A DNA stretch of 64,000 nt from the NCBI GenBank assembly GCA_963665395.2, contig OY762251.1, positions 2,852,001 to 2,916,000 on the forward strand. Reading direction: 5' to 3'. Positions 33,844 to 42,057 of the stretch are shown here, in pieces. The notes beneath the pieces are model-generated. The model was not told the DNA's origin and searched no databases. It was given only the letters and a program-made list of their open reading frames with translations. The stretch comes from Bin87 sp963665395 (GTDB taxonomy: Bacteria > Chloroflexota > Dehalococcoidia > Lucifugimonadales > UBA3495). The position numbers were made by a program, and so were the translations under genes. Each line of letters opens with the position of its first letter. Position 1 is the stretch's first letter.

Positions 33844-34267
33844 TCGTACCCGACATCAATATGCTGATCTACGCTCACAACCCTGATGGGCCAGAGCACG
33901 GCGTGGCCCAGCGCTGGTGGCAGAGCCTGCTTCGCGGGACCGAAAGCGTCGGCATCCCCTGGGCAGTAGCAACGGGGTTTGTGCGCGTGATCAGCATTCC
34001 CGGAATCCTAAGCCCTCTCGTGTCGCCGGCCAATGCTGCCGATTCCGTAGCAGATTGGTTCCGACACGGCCATATCACCCCGATCAACCCGGGCAACGAC
34101 CATATGCGGCTTTTCCAGGAAAACCTCGCCGTCGCCGGCAGCGGAACCAAGCTGGTGACGGACGCCCACATAGCCGCATTGGCCATGGAACACAGGCCGA
34201 GCTCCACACCAACGATTCCGATTTCGCCCGCTTCCCCGGCCTGCGCTGGCTAAACCCGCTCACATGA
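33840..34267 (+). pseudogene. Degraded VapC-like PIN toxin (no start codon, frameshift)
   Basis: The reading IVPDINMLIYAHN, with the first PIN aspartate, begins at an ATA codon at 33840 that overlaps the antitoxin TAA; no ATG, GTG or TTG is available before the Asp. The first ATG (33861) is after it. The frame then runs normally through LVTDAHIAALAMEH until 34193, where a one-base loss moves the rest (AELHTNDSDFARFPGLRWL, ending in TGA at 34267) into another frame. Without the shift the original frame gives an unrelated proline/serine tail. Both lesions affect metal-binding residues, so the toxin is probably dead unless ATA is used and the protein tolerates loss of the last motif. Confidence 0.8.
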
Positions 34268-34331
34268 CCATTCTACGCGCGAGTACCGGCCACGACCCTC
34301 AGACGCAGACCCTTAGCCGACGAGATACGGA

Positions 34332-35042
34332 TCAATCCCCTGCCATGCCGAACAAATCCAGCAACTCGGCAAAGTCGCGGATCTCCCGGTGAGGCGCTAT
34401 GCCGGTCTCGTTGGCGGCGGCGTTGCGATTGAGCCATACGCTGAGCATACCGTGGTGGTTTGCCCCCTGGACATCGCTGTGCAGAGAATCTCCGACGTGG
34501 GCCACGCGATGCGGTTCATCACCGAATATCGCAAGCGCGTATTGGAAGATGCGCGGGTGCGGTTTGGGAAATCCGCAATCGTGGGCGAACACGGTGAAGT
34601 CAAAAACGTCGTCGAGGCCCACCGCCCGAGGCGTATTGTTCCCGTTTGAGATTATTCCCAGCCGGTAACGGTTTTTCAAAGCGGCCAGCGCGTCGGGCAC
34701 GTCGTCGAAGGGTTTTGCGCCGGCCAGCCGCGCCTCCATGTAGGTGCTGAACAGTTCGTCGGCGATACCCCGGTCGGCGGAACCGAGCGATTCCAGGGTT
34801 TTGACCATCGCCGCGTACCGGATTTCTTCCTGCCGGACCGCTCCCTCGCCCATTTCCAGGGCTACGCCATCGCGGATGTCCATCATGCGCGGTACGGTAA
34901 GCCGGGCAGCGCCATCCCCCGGCAGGATGCTGCGGAGTCGTTCCAGCGTGATGGCCAGAGCGTTTGCCATGGCCGACTGGAAATCCCACAAGGTGTCGTC
35001 CATGTCAAAGGTGACGGTACTGATATTTCGTAGATTAACCAT
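34332..35042 (-). CDS. HAD-superfamily hydrolase
   Basis: 236 residues. Motif I is TFDMDDTLWD, motif II IISNGN, the lysine lies in GFPKPHP and motif IV in HVGDSLHSDVQGA: all four HAD motifs are present, with the helical cap of the subclass I phosphatase type. The substrate is a phosphate ester of unknown kind. It is the last of three overlapping minus-strand genes; the ATG at 35042 overlaps the stop of the DUF2071 gene by eight bases (another ATG lies four codons earlier). Confidence 0.85.
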   Translation of the reverse strand: MVNLRNISTVTFDMDDTLWDFQSAMANALAITLERLRSILPGDGAARLTVPRMMDIRDGVALEMGEGAVRQEEIRYAAMVKTLESLGSADRGIADELFSTYMEARLAGAKPFDDVPDALAALKNRYRLGIISNGNNTPRAVGLDDVFDFTVFAHDCGFPKPHPRIFQYALAIFGDEPHRVAHVGDSLHSDVQGANHHGMLSVWLNRNAAANETGIAPHREIRDFAELLDLFGMAGD

Positions 35043-35844
35043 TGCATCCAACATCGCGGTCGCGTTTGTTTTTGGCCGGGATAGCAGCCGGGGCCAACCG
35101 CTTCGGCATATTGAGTTTTACCGAGGAGCCCGACGCCAGCAGGGCGGAGGAGGGAGCGCCGGACATTATGCGGCCAAACTGCGGGCCGTACACCGCGACG
35201 GCGTCGCAATCGATGCCCCACGCGCTGACGGTTCGGACCAGCCAGGGCGGACGCGTCAGATTGTACGCTCGGGTACGGACTCCCGGTTTCCCGTTGTAGC
35301 CCCAATGGCGAGCGGTCAAAAACTCGTCCAGCGAACCCGGCGCAGTGTAAGCAGGTTCGGCATCACTCTCCAGCCAAAACCCATGCTGGCGGCCGTTGCT
35401 TCCCCATCCGTATTCAACCCGGCACTCCCGGCATGGATCGGCAACTTCCGTTCCGCCGAATCGGTGATACATCGGGACAGCCAGAAAGGGCTCCCCATAA
35501 ACCCGGCGGGCCAGAAACGCCGTCATCCGGTGCGGAACCAGCTGACGAATGAAAATTACTCCAGGCCCGCCGACGTCCGCCCCTGGCGGTCTCCGGACGT
35601 AGAACCGAAGGTTGACTTCTTCATACTTTCGCGCCGGCGCGCGTATTCCCAGGACACGAACGTCGTCGAACCACAGACCCACCAGGCTGATGTAGGCGTT
35701 GCCGCCCCAATGGTCAATTTCCAGGCCATTGGGAACCAGCGGTTCCAGCAGAGCGTCGTCAACTTCCCACGACAGCAGGGCCACGTTGCGCCACCGGGCG
35801 GTTAGAAAACCGGGAGCGCGGAACGGGATCGGCGTGTTCCTCAC
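35035..35844 (-). CDS. DUF2071 domain-containing protein
   Basis: 269 residues from a GTG that overlaps the TGA of the translin-like gene. ARWRNVALLSWEVDDALLEPLVPNGLEIDHWGGNAYISLVGLWFDDVRVLG and later EVNLRFYVRRPPGADVGGPGVIFIRQLVPH are typical of DUF2071, a beta-rich family related to acetoacetate decarboxylase-like folds. No catalytic residue can be pointed out with certainty. Coupled translation with a translin-like protein and a HAD phosphatase is the only functional clue. Confidence 0.85.
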   Translation of the reverse strand: MRNTPIPFRAPGFLTARWRNVALLSWEVDDALLEPLVPNGLEIDHWGGNAYISLVGLWFDDVRVLGIRAPARKYEEVNLRFYVRRPPGADVGGPGVIFIRQLVPHRMTAFLARRVYGEPFLAVPMYHRFGGTEVADPCRECRVEYGWGSNGRQHGFWLESDAEPAYTAPGSLDEFLTARHWGYNGKPGVRTRAYNLTRPPWLVRTVSAWGIDCDAVAVYGPQFGRIMSGAPSSALLASGSSVKLNMPKRLAPAAIPAKNKRDRDVGCNG

Positions 35845-36476
35845 TGTCCCAGGTCAGAGAGTTTGCGTTCCAGCCGTCTTTGCTGGAGCGATATGGTGAG
35901 ATCGCCCCGGGTTCGTTCCAGCACGCCGCGCATGGCGTCGGTGCTGTGGCGCAGGCCGCCGGTTACGGCTTCGGGGAAGTCCACCGTGACCAGTATTCCG
36001 TAGATCTCATCCATCAGTTCCATCAACTCTTCGCAGCGGCTCGTATCGTCCCGACGGAGGGCGTCGAGGATGTAACGGCGCAGTTCCCCGATCACCTCGG
36101 CCATTCCGTTGAGATACGCCGGCGGGTCCATGTTCAGCGCCTCGGCGTCGGGAATATCGCCGCCGGAGATTACCGCGAGGGTTATGTTGGCCTCGGCGAA
36201 CTCCTTGCGAGCGTCGGAGAGGAACCCGGCGTAGTAGATCTCCGGGTTGTCCGTCCGTATGGGCCGCGTTTCCGCCAGTCGCTCCCCGGCTTCCGCGATG
36301 AGGCGACGGGCCTCGTCGAAGTCGTTGCGATGCACAGCGCGGATGGCGTTGGCGGAATGGCGGATCACCTGCCGGGATACGGTCAACGCCTGCTCCCGGG
36401 CCCGATGGCGGCCAGTTAGCTCTTCAACTGCCTGGGCAGACAACGCCGCCAGGTGCGGCCCGTAGCGGGTGGGCAT
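35841..36476 (-). CDS. Translin-family protein
   Basis: 211 residues, nearly all helical. NPEIYYAGFLSDARKEFAEANITLAVISGG and the C-terminal GLRHSTDAMRGVLERTRGDLTISLQQRRLERKL match the translin family, found in archaea and some bacteria as well as eukaryotes, where translin/TRAX (C3PO) binds and cuts RNA or DNA. The bacterial role is unknown. The acidic residues (EAN, GELRRY region) could serve metal binding as in TRAX, but I cannot assert catalysis. It is first in a tightly overlapping operon with DUF2071 and HAD genes. Confidence 0.82.
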   Translation of the reverse strand: MPTRYGPHLAALSAQAVEELTGRHRAREQALTVSRQVIRHSANAIRAVHRNDFDEARRLIAEAGERLAETRPIRTDNPEIYYAGFLSDARKEFAEANITLAVISGGDIPDAEALNMDPPAYLNGMAEVIGELRRYILDALRRDDTSRCEELMELMDEIYGILVTVDFPEAVTGGLRHSTDAMRGVLERTRGDLTISLQQRRLERKLSDLGQ

Positions 36477-36494
36477 GGATTCACCTTTGGAATC

Positions 36495-36520
36495 TGGATT
36501 CCGGCTTTCGCCGGAATGAC
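36495..36520. repeat. Dispersed hairpin repeat (CCGGCTTTCGCCGG family), copy 1
   Basis: TGGATTCCGGCTTTCGCCGG followed by AATGAC; five base pairs around TTTC. Further copies lie at 42941-42966, 43445-43470 (one change) and 48487-48513. This one separates the thiE operon end from the translin operon start. Confidence 0.85.
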
Positions 36521-36529
36521 GGAAAGTAG

Positions 36530-37519
36530 CTAGACCCGGCCGCCGGCGGCGCGGATGGCATCGGTCAACGCGGCGGCGGCGGCTTCGGGTTCCGGGGCGC
36601 TGCCTACCGCTGCCGTCACGCAGATGGCGTCGGCGCCGGCTTCCACCACCGGGGCCACGTTCTCGGCGGTGATGCCGCCGATGGCGACCAGAGGCACCTG
36701 GGCGGCGGCGCGGGCCTGCTTCAACCGCTCCGGCCCCTGGGGGGCGCGGGTTACTTGCTTGGTGGTGGTGGTGTACATGGCGCCGAAGGCCACGTGGTCG
36801 GCGCCCATCTGCTGGGACTCGATAATCAGGTCAATCTCCCGGTTGGAGCGGCCCAGCACCTGCCCCGGCGCAAGGATTTTCCGCGCCTCGGCCACGGGAA
36901 GGTCGGTTTGCCCGACGTGCAAGCCCACGTGGTCGGGGCCGAGAGCGGCGGCCAGGTCGGCGTGGTCGTTGATGATCAGCAAAGCGTCGTTGGCGGCGCA
37001 GAGGTCGCGCAGGGCGGCACCCAGGGGAAGCTGTTCGCCTTTGTCGCGCAGCTTGTCGCGCAGTTGCAACATACGCGCCCCGCCGTTGACGGCGGCCCGG
37101 GCGATGTCCAACGGATCCCGACCGCCGGTAACCTCCGGGTCGATGATGACGTACAGGCCGTGGATGCGGTTCGCCTGTTCCCGGCGCAGGGTGGCGGCGA
37201 TGCGACTCACCGCGTCGTCCAGGGCGCGGCGCAGTTGCAACTCGGCGTCGGAGCCGATTTGCCCGGCGTTGTGCATGGCTTGCAGCAGCCCGCCGGCGGC
37301 GTCAGCCAACGCGAGGGCCTCGCGCCGGCTGCGGGGCTGCCCGGCGTGCAGGGCCGGCGGCGGGTCTTCGATGCTGACGTGGAGCCAGCCAATTTCACCG
37401 CGCATGAGACCCTCGGGCATTGCGTCGGATGCCAGCAGGCTCTCCAGGCACCCCAGCAACGCCGGCGTAAGGTCGTATCCCGCAGAATATTGTTCGGAGC
37501 CGTTGTTTTCCGTGGTCAC
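36530..37519 (-). CDS. thiE: Thiamine phosphate synthase with an N-terminal helical extension
   Basis: 329 residues. Residues from about 120 on form the TIM barrel of ThiE: LYVIIDPEVTGG, MLQLRDKLRDKGEQL, LLIINDHADLAAALGPDHVGLHVGQTDLP, VLGRSNREID, GADHVAFGAMYTTTTK and PLVAIGGITAENV. It joins hydroxymethylpyrimidine diphosphate and thiazole phosphate to give thiamine phosphate. The first 115 residues are a helical domain seen in some Chloroflexota and cyanobacterial ThiE proteins, of unknown function. The start overlaps the stop of the upstream zinc-ribbon gene (ATGA). No TPP riboswitch is evident ahead of the operon. Confidence 0.9.
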   Translation of the reverse strand: MTTENNGSEQYSAGYDLTPALLGCLESLLASDAMPEGLMRGEIGWLHVSIEDPPPALHAGQPRSRREALALADAAGGLLQAMHNAGQIGSDAELQLRRALDDAVSRIAATLRREQANRIHGLYVIIDPEVTGGRDPLDIARAAVNGGARMLQLRDKLRDKGEQLPLGAALRDLCAANDALLIINDHADLAAALGPDHVGLHVGQTDLPVAEARKILAPGQVLGRSNREIDLIIESQQMGADHVAFGAMYTTTTKQVTRAPQGPERLKQARAAAQVPLVAIGGITAENVAPVVEAGADAICVTAAVGSAPEPEAAAAALTDAIRAAGGRV

Positions 37520-37851
37520 AGGTCCAGTCCTTTTGGAGTTTCGCCGCTGCGGGCGGCGTCGATGGACTCCCGCACCGAGTTGGGCATATCCACGCCGTGG
37601 CGGGCGAAGGATTCCTCTACGTGGCGGCCGATGTTGCGGGGGTCGCTGTAATAGTCTCGGCTGCTGCCGCCCACGGGGTTGGCCGCGTGGACGGACGCGG
37701 TCGTTTTGCCCATGGCGAAGGTGGACATTCGGCGTTCCATCTCCGCGCTACCACAGCTTTTGCAATTCGCCGCGAATGGGCTGCTGATGGAGCGCACGAA
37801 GAAGGACGACACTTCCCCGCACTGCTGGCAGCGATATTCATAGATGGGCAT
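37516..37851 (-). CDS. FmdB-family zinc ribbon protein
   Basis: 111 residues. MPIYEYRCQQCG and NCKSCGS supply the four cysteines (8, 11, 30, 33) of an FmdB-type zinc ribbon, followed by a polar tail (HVEESFARHGVDMPNSV). FmdB proteins are putative regulators, often beside metabolic operons. The stop overlaps the thiE start. A second gene of the same type lies five bases upstream. Confidence 0.85.
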   Translation of the reverse strand: MPIYEYRCQQCGEVSSFFVRSISSPFAANCKSCGSAEMERRMSTFAMGKTTASVHAANPVGGSSRDYYSDPRNIGRHVEESFARHGVDMPNSVRESIDAARSGETPKGLDL

Positions 37852-37855
37852 CAGC

Positions 37856-38173
37856 TCAGTCGTCCGAATGGCTTATTTCGTGCCGGTGTTCGTGGAAGTC
37901 CGGGGTTACCAAGCCGCCCATGGCGTCGCTCATGCGGCCCAGGTGGGCGTCGATGCTGCCGACGTGGCTGTCGTCGAGATCGCCGGCCGCGTTGTCGGGC
38001 ATCCAGTTCAGGCTCTCGCCCCAGGAACGATGAAAGGAGAAACCGGACACCAGGCGCGTCAGGTCGGCGCCGGCGCAACTGCCGCACGCCAGCGCGTCGG
38101 CCGGCGTCCAACTGTACACCAGTCGCGACTGGCGTTGTCCGCACTGGTTGCAACGGTATTCGTAGATGGGCAT
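37856..38173 (-). CDS. FmdB-family zinc ribbon protein
   Basis: 105 residues, with MPIYEYRCNQCG and ACGSCAG giving Cys8, Cys11, Cys30 and Cys33, and a histidine-rich C-terminus (DFHEHRHEISH). It is a tandem duplicate of the next gene, though the tails differ: this one is shorter and the His cluster could bind metal. It appears to head a three-gene run with the second zinc ribbon and thiE. Confidence 0.85.
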   Translation of the reverse strand: MPIYEYRCNQCGQRQSRLVYSWTPADALACGSCAGADLTRLVSGFSFHRSWGESLNWMPDNAAGDLDDSHVGSIDAHLGRMSDAMGGLVTPDFHEHRHEISHSDD

Positions 38174-38219
38174 GACGGCGGCATTGTAGCACAGCGGCGC
38201 TTTACTAATGGACTATGGA

Positions 38220-38579
38220 CTAAGGTGTGGACAGGATGATCAGGAGCTTGTCCAGCAGGGCTTCGACTTCGTCCAGTCTTTCGCCCACTTCGTCTGCTGG
38301 CGTGTCGTTTTCGTAGAAGTTCTCATGCAGCGCGCTGGCAGTGTCGAACAGTCGGCGGATATCACCGTCGCCTGTTTCGGCCCGGAGCCGGCTGATGATC
38401 CGGTGGTAGTGACGGTGACGGTTATGCTCCCAGCCTCGTTGTTCGGCAATGGCCTTGAGCATCTGGGCGGTGGCGCCCCAGCCCTTTTCGGATGCCTGTG
38501 CCAGGTCGCCGGCAGACAGTTCTTGCCTGGCTTGTGCCAGAAAACGTTCGCTGGCCTGTGCGTAGTGCTGGCTGGTCAT
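38220..38579 (-). CDS. PaREP1-like (HEPN-type) small helical protein
   Basis: 119 residues from MTSQHYAQAS. It shares SERFLAQARQELSAGDLAQASEKGWGATAQMLKAIAEQRGWEHNRH with its neighbour at 38626 and is more distantly like those at 27126 and 48628. The RGWEHNRH segment may be a HEPN-type R-x6-H pair (inference). No partner nucleotidyltransferase is adjacent. The start was chosen to match the paralogue. Confidence 0.77.
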   Translation of the reverse strand: MTSQHYAQASERFLAQARQELSAGDLAQASEKGWGATAQMLKAIAEQRGWEHNRHRHYHRIISRLRAETGDGDIRRLFDTASALHENFYENDTPADEVGERLDEVEALLDKLLIILSTP

Positions 38580-38625
38580 GACTTCACTTGGCGTCGGCAT
38601 CCTTGATGGATTGGGCGACGAGGGA

Positions 38626-38985
38626 CTACGCCCGGGTCAGCAAGGGCAGGAGTTTGTCTATCAGGGTGTCCACATCGTCCAGTCCGTCGGACACGTCTTC
38701 GGCCATCATCTCGTTCTCGTAGAAATTTTCGTGAAGCAGGCTGGCCGATCCAAACAGTCTGCGGATGTCGCCGTCGCCGGTTTCAGCTCGGAGCCGGCTG
38801 GCGATCCTGAGGAAATGCCGGTGCCGGTTGTGCTCCCAACCGCGCTGTTCGGCGATGGCCTTGAGGATCTGGGCGGTGGCGCCCCAGCCCTTTTCGGATG
38901 CCTGCGCCAGGTCGCCCGCGGCGAGTTCATGTCTGGCCTGCGCCAGAAAACGCTCGCTGGCCTGCTGATAGTCCTGGGTGGTCAT
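38626..38985 (-). CDS. PaREP1-like (HEPN-type) small helical protein
   Basis: 119 residues starting at ATG with GGAG upstream. It is a recent tandem duplicate of the gene at 38220: long identical runs cover QASEKGWGATAQ, LKAIAEQRGWEHNRHRH and ASRLRAETGDGDIRRLF. The differences cluster in the last third (SASLLHENFYENEMMAEDVSDGL). Function unknown; HEPN-like by motif. It is transcribed divergently from polA with 180 bases between. Confidence 0.78.
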   Translation of the reverse strand: MTTQDYQQASERFLAQARHELAAGDLAQASEKGWGATAQILKAIAEQRGWEHNRHRHFLRIASRLRAETGDGDIRRLFGSASLLHENFYENEMMAEDVSDGLDDVDTLIDKLLPLLTRA

Positions 38986-39072
38986 GTTGGAATCTCCTAC
39001 TGGTTGGGCAGGTTAGCAAGTCTGGTCTGCTTGGGCAATGCGCGGGCGCCGTCTTCGGAAGATGGTCTGGAC

Positions 39073-39103
39073 TTGAGTAGCGCAATTTCCTCTGATGTAT
39101 AAT
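39073..39103 (+). promoter_or_regulatory. Promoter upstream of polA
   Basis: A perfect TATAAT at 39098-39103 with TTGAGT at 39073-39078, 19 bases apart, which is longer than ideal. Transcription would start near 39110, giving a leader of about 55 bases to the ATG at 39165. Confidence 0.5.
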
Positions 39104-39164
39104 GCCGCAACGGACGCACCAGTACGGCGGGAACGCCGGCAACCAGTCCTGCGGGAGTACGCTT

Positions 39165-41966
39165 ATGGTCAGCGCCAACCAACTGTCAATGCCCATGCCA
39201 ACGTCTGCCGGCCGAACTTCCCCGCTTTTCCTGATCATCGACGGCCACGCCATGGTGCATCGTTCGTTCCGGGCCATCAGCGTCAGCAGGAACCTCACGG
39301 TGTCCGCCACCGGCGAGGACGTGACCGGCGTTTATGGGTTCGCCAGCGTGTTCATGCGGGCCTTGAACGAGTGGCAACCGACCCATGTGGCGGTAGCGTT
39401 TGACGTGCCGGCTCCGACCTTCCGCCACGAACGGTTCCCCGAATACAAGGCCCAACGCCCGCCGTCGCCGCCCGAGTTGCGACCTCAGTTCGACCGGGTG
39501 AAGGAACTGATGACCGCCTTCGCCGTGCCGATTTACGAATTGGCCGGTTTTGAGGCGGACGATCTCATCGGAACCCTGTGCCGCCAGGCGGAGGCTGACG
39601 GCGTTGAAACCGTCATCCTCACTGGCGACCGGGATACTTTCCAACTGATTTCCCCGCTGGTGCGCGTTGACCTGGCCAGCAGCGAGCGGGACCGCCGCAT
39701 CGTGGACGAGGCCGAACTGGCCGAGCGTTACGGCGGCCTGACCGCCCGGCAACAGCCCGACTACAAGGCGTTGGTGGGCGACAAGTCCGACAACATTCCC
39801 GGCGTCCCCGGCGTCGGAGACAAGACCGCGATTAACCTGCTTACCGAACATGGGACGCTGGAGGGCATCTACGAGCGCATAGACAGCATCACCCAGAAGC
39901 GCGTTCACAACAACCTGGCCGCCAACCGGGAGGCCGCGTTTGAATATCGTTTCCTGACTACCATCAACTGCGAGGCGCCGGTTGCCCTGGATTTGGACGC
40001 CTGCCGGTTTGGGAACTACCAGCGGGCCGAGGTCGTGTCGCTGATGACCGCTCTGGAGTTCCACAGCATTGTGGGCCGGGTTCCCTCGCCGGATGCGCCC
40101 TGGGCCATCGCAACGGCTGCCTCCGGCGGGTCCGGGGCGACGGATGCGCGGGCGGCAGCCGCGCCGGCCGACACCGACTATCGCATCGTCGCCACAGCGG
40201 ACGACCTGGACGCGATGATCGCCGCCATCCGCGCCGCCGGCTCCTTTGCCTTTGACACCGAGTCCAGCAGCACCGACCCGATGCAGGCGGAGCTGGCCGG
40301 CCTCAGCTTCGGCATCGACGACGGAATAGCGTGGTACGTTCCGGTGGGACACCAGGACGGGGAGCAGCTGCCGCTGGCCGAGGTGATGGCCGCCGTGCGT
40401 CCCCTCTTCACCGACGAGGGCCTACAGCGGTGCGCGCACAACGCCAACTACGACCTGACCCTGCTGGGCAACTACGGCATTGACCCTTATGGCGTCGTTG
40501 ACTACGACACGATGATTGCCGCGCATCTGCTGGGCAAAACGCGAACCCAGCTGGGCCTGAAACCCCTGGCCCTGGAGTTGCTGGGGCGGGAAATGACCGA
40601 AATCACCGAACTTATCGGCCGGGGCCGGAATCAAATCACCTTCAACGAGGTGAACATAGCCGACGCGCTGCCCTACGCCGCCGCCGACGCCGATTGCACC
40701 CTCCGGTTGCGCCAGCGATTTGAGCCGGCTCTCGCCGAGCGGGATATGACGGCGCTGCTGTCCGAGGTAGAGACGCCCCTGGTTCCGGTGCTGGTGGAAA
40801 TGCAGCACGCGGGCGTCCGGCTGGACGCGGGCATCCTGCACGAAATGTCCCGCGACCTCAACGAACAGCTGGAGCAGATTCAGACTGACCTGTATGAAGA
40901 CATCGGCCACGCGGTCAACATCAACTCGCCCAAGCAGCTCAGCGACCTGCTGTTTGGCGAGTTGGGCCTGCCCAAGACCCGGCGGACCCGCTCCGGGGCC
41001 TACACCACGGACGCCAACGCGCTGGAGGGCCTGAAAGGGCTGCATCCGGTGGTGGACCGGATTTTGGACTACCGGCAGGTGTCCAAACTGAAGTCAACCT
41101 ACGTTGACGCCCTGCCGGAAATGGTCAACCCCCGCACCGGGCGCATCCACACCTCTTATCACCAGACCGGCTCGGAGACCGGCCGGCTCAGCAGCAGTGA
41201 TCCCAACCTGCAAAATATTCCGATACGCACCGAGTTGGGCCGGCAGGTGCGCCGCGCCTTTGTCGCCGATGCGGACTGTCAACTACTCTCCGCCGACTAC
41301 TCGCAGATTGAACTGCGGGTGCTGGCCCATATGTCGCAGGATCCTTCGCTGCTGGACGCCTTCCGCCGGGGCGAGGACATTCACGCCGCCACGGCGAGCC
41401 AGATGTTCAACGTGCCCATCAACGAGGTGGACGCCGAACAGCGTCGCATCGCCAAGGTGCTGAACTTCGGCGTCATCTACGGCCTGGGGCCTTACGGCAT
41501 TTCTCAGCAAACCGGGTTCAGCCGGGAGGAAGGCCGCGAGTTTATTGACACCTACCTATCGCGGTATCCCGGCATCAACGGCTACCTGGAGTCGGTGAAG
41601 GAAAACACGCGGGGGACGATGTACGCCGAGACGCTGCTGGGACGGCGGCGCTACCTGCCGGACATCCAGTCCACCAACCACAACACCCGGGCCGCCGCCG
41701 AGCGCATGGCCATCAATATGCCCATCCAGGGCACCGCCGCCGACATTATGAAGAAAGCGATGATTAACGTCCGCGAGCGGATGGTCAATGAGCAGATGCG
41801 CTCCAAGATGATCCTCCAGGTTCACGACGAGCTGGTGTTTGAGGTGCCGGACGGTGAGATGGACACGATGACCGCGCTGGTGCTGGATGAAATGCCGGCG
41901 GCGATGGACCTGGATGTCACGCTCAAGGTGGACGTGAAATCCGGTTACTCATGGGGCGATTTCTGA
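39165..41966 (+). CDS. polA: DNA polymerase I
   Basis: 933 residues starting at MVSANQ after GGGAG. The 5'-3' exonuclease domain (FLIIDGHAMVHRSF, AFDVPAPTFRHERFPEYKAQR, FEADDLIGTL) is followed by a 3'-5' exonuclease domain with intact acidic motifs (FDTES around residue 364, HNANYDLTLL, YAAADAD), and the polymerase domain with TGRLSSSDPNLQNIP, DYSQIELRVLAH (Asp711), RRIAKVLNFGVIYGLG and VHDELVFEVP (Asp888). It fills gaps and removes primers during replication and repair. The proofreading residues are present, unlike in many thermophilic relatives. Confidence 0.97.
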   Translation: MVSANQLSMPMPTSAGRTSPLFLIIDGHAMVHRSFRAISVSRNLTVSATGEDVTGVYGFASVFMRALNEWQPTHVAVAFDVPAPTFRHERFPEYKAQRPPSPPELRPQFDRVKELMTAFAVPIYELAGFEADDLIGTLCRQAEADGVETVILTGDRDTFQLISPLVRVDLASSERDRRIVDEAELAERYGGLTARQQPDYKALVGDKSDNIPGVPGVGDKTAINLLTEHGTLEGIYERIDSITQKRVHNNLAANREAAFEYRFLTTINCEAPVALDLDACRFGNYQRAEVVSLMTALEFHSIVGRVPSPDAPWAIATAASGGSGATDARAAAAPADTDYRIVATADDLDAMIAAIRAAGSFAFDTESSSTDPMQAELAGLSFGIDDGIAWYVPVGHQDGEQLPLAEVMAAVRPLFTDEGLQRCAHNANYDLTLLGNYGIDPYGVVDYDTMIAAHLLGKTRTQLGLKPLALELLGREMTEITELIGRGRNQITFNEVNIADALPYAAADADCTLRLRQRFEPALAERDMTALLSEVETPLVPVLVEMQHAGVRLDAGILHEMSRDLNEQLEQIQTDLYEDIGHAVNINSPKQLSDLLFGELGLPKTRRTRSGAYTTDANALEGLKGLHPVVDRILDYRQVSKLKSTYVDALPEMVNPRTGRIHTSYHQTGSETGRLSSSDPNLQNIPIRTELGRQVRRAFVADADCQLLSADYSQIELRVLAHMSQDPSLLDAFRRGEDIHAATASQMFNVPINEVDAEQRRIAKVLNFGVIYGLGPYGISQQTGFSREEGREFIDTYLSRYPGINGYLESVKENTRGTMYAETLLGRRRYLPDIQSTNHNTRAAAERMAINMPIQGTAADIMKKAMINVRERMVNEQMRSKMILQVHDELVFEVPDGEMDTMTALVLDEMPAAMDLDVTLKVDVKSGYSWGDF

Positions 41967-41996
41967 CGGGACACACGCGGTTGGGGTGTTCCGGGG

Positions 41997-42041
41997 AATT
42001 TAACGCAAAGGCGCAGAGGCGCGAAGACGCAAAGGAAATTT
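41997..42041. repeat. Dispersed repeat (AACGCAAAGGCGC family), copy 1
   Basis: AATTTAACGCAAAGGCGCAG and following GAGGCGCGAAGACGCAAAGG-type sequence, repeated with changes at 43390-43436. It overlaps the leader of the CoA-ester lyase gene, ending two bases before its ribosome site. Confidence 0.75.
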
Positions 42042-42057
42042 GGGAGGTCTGATTCCT

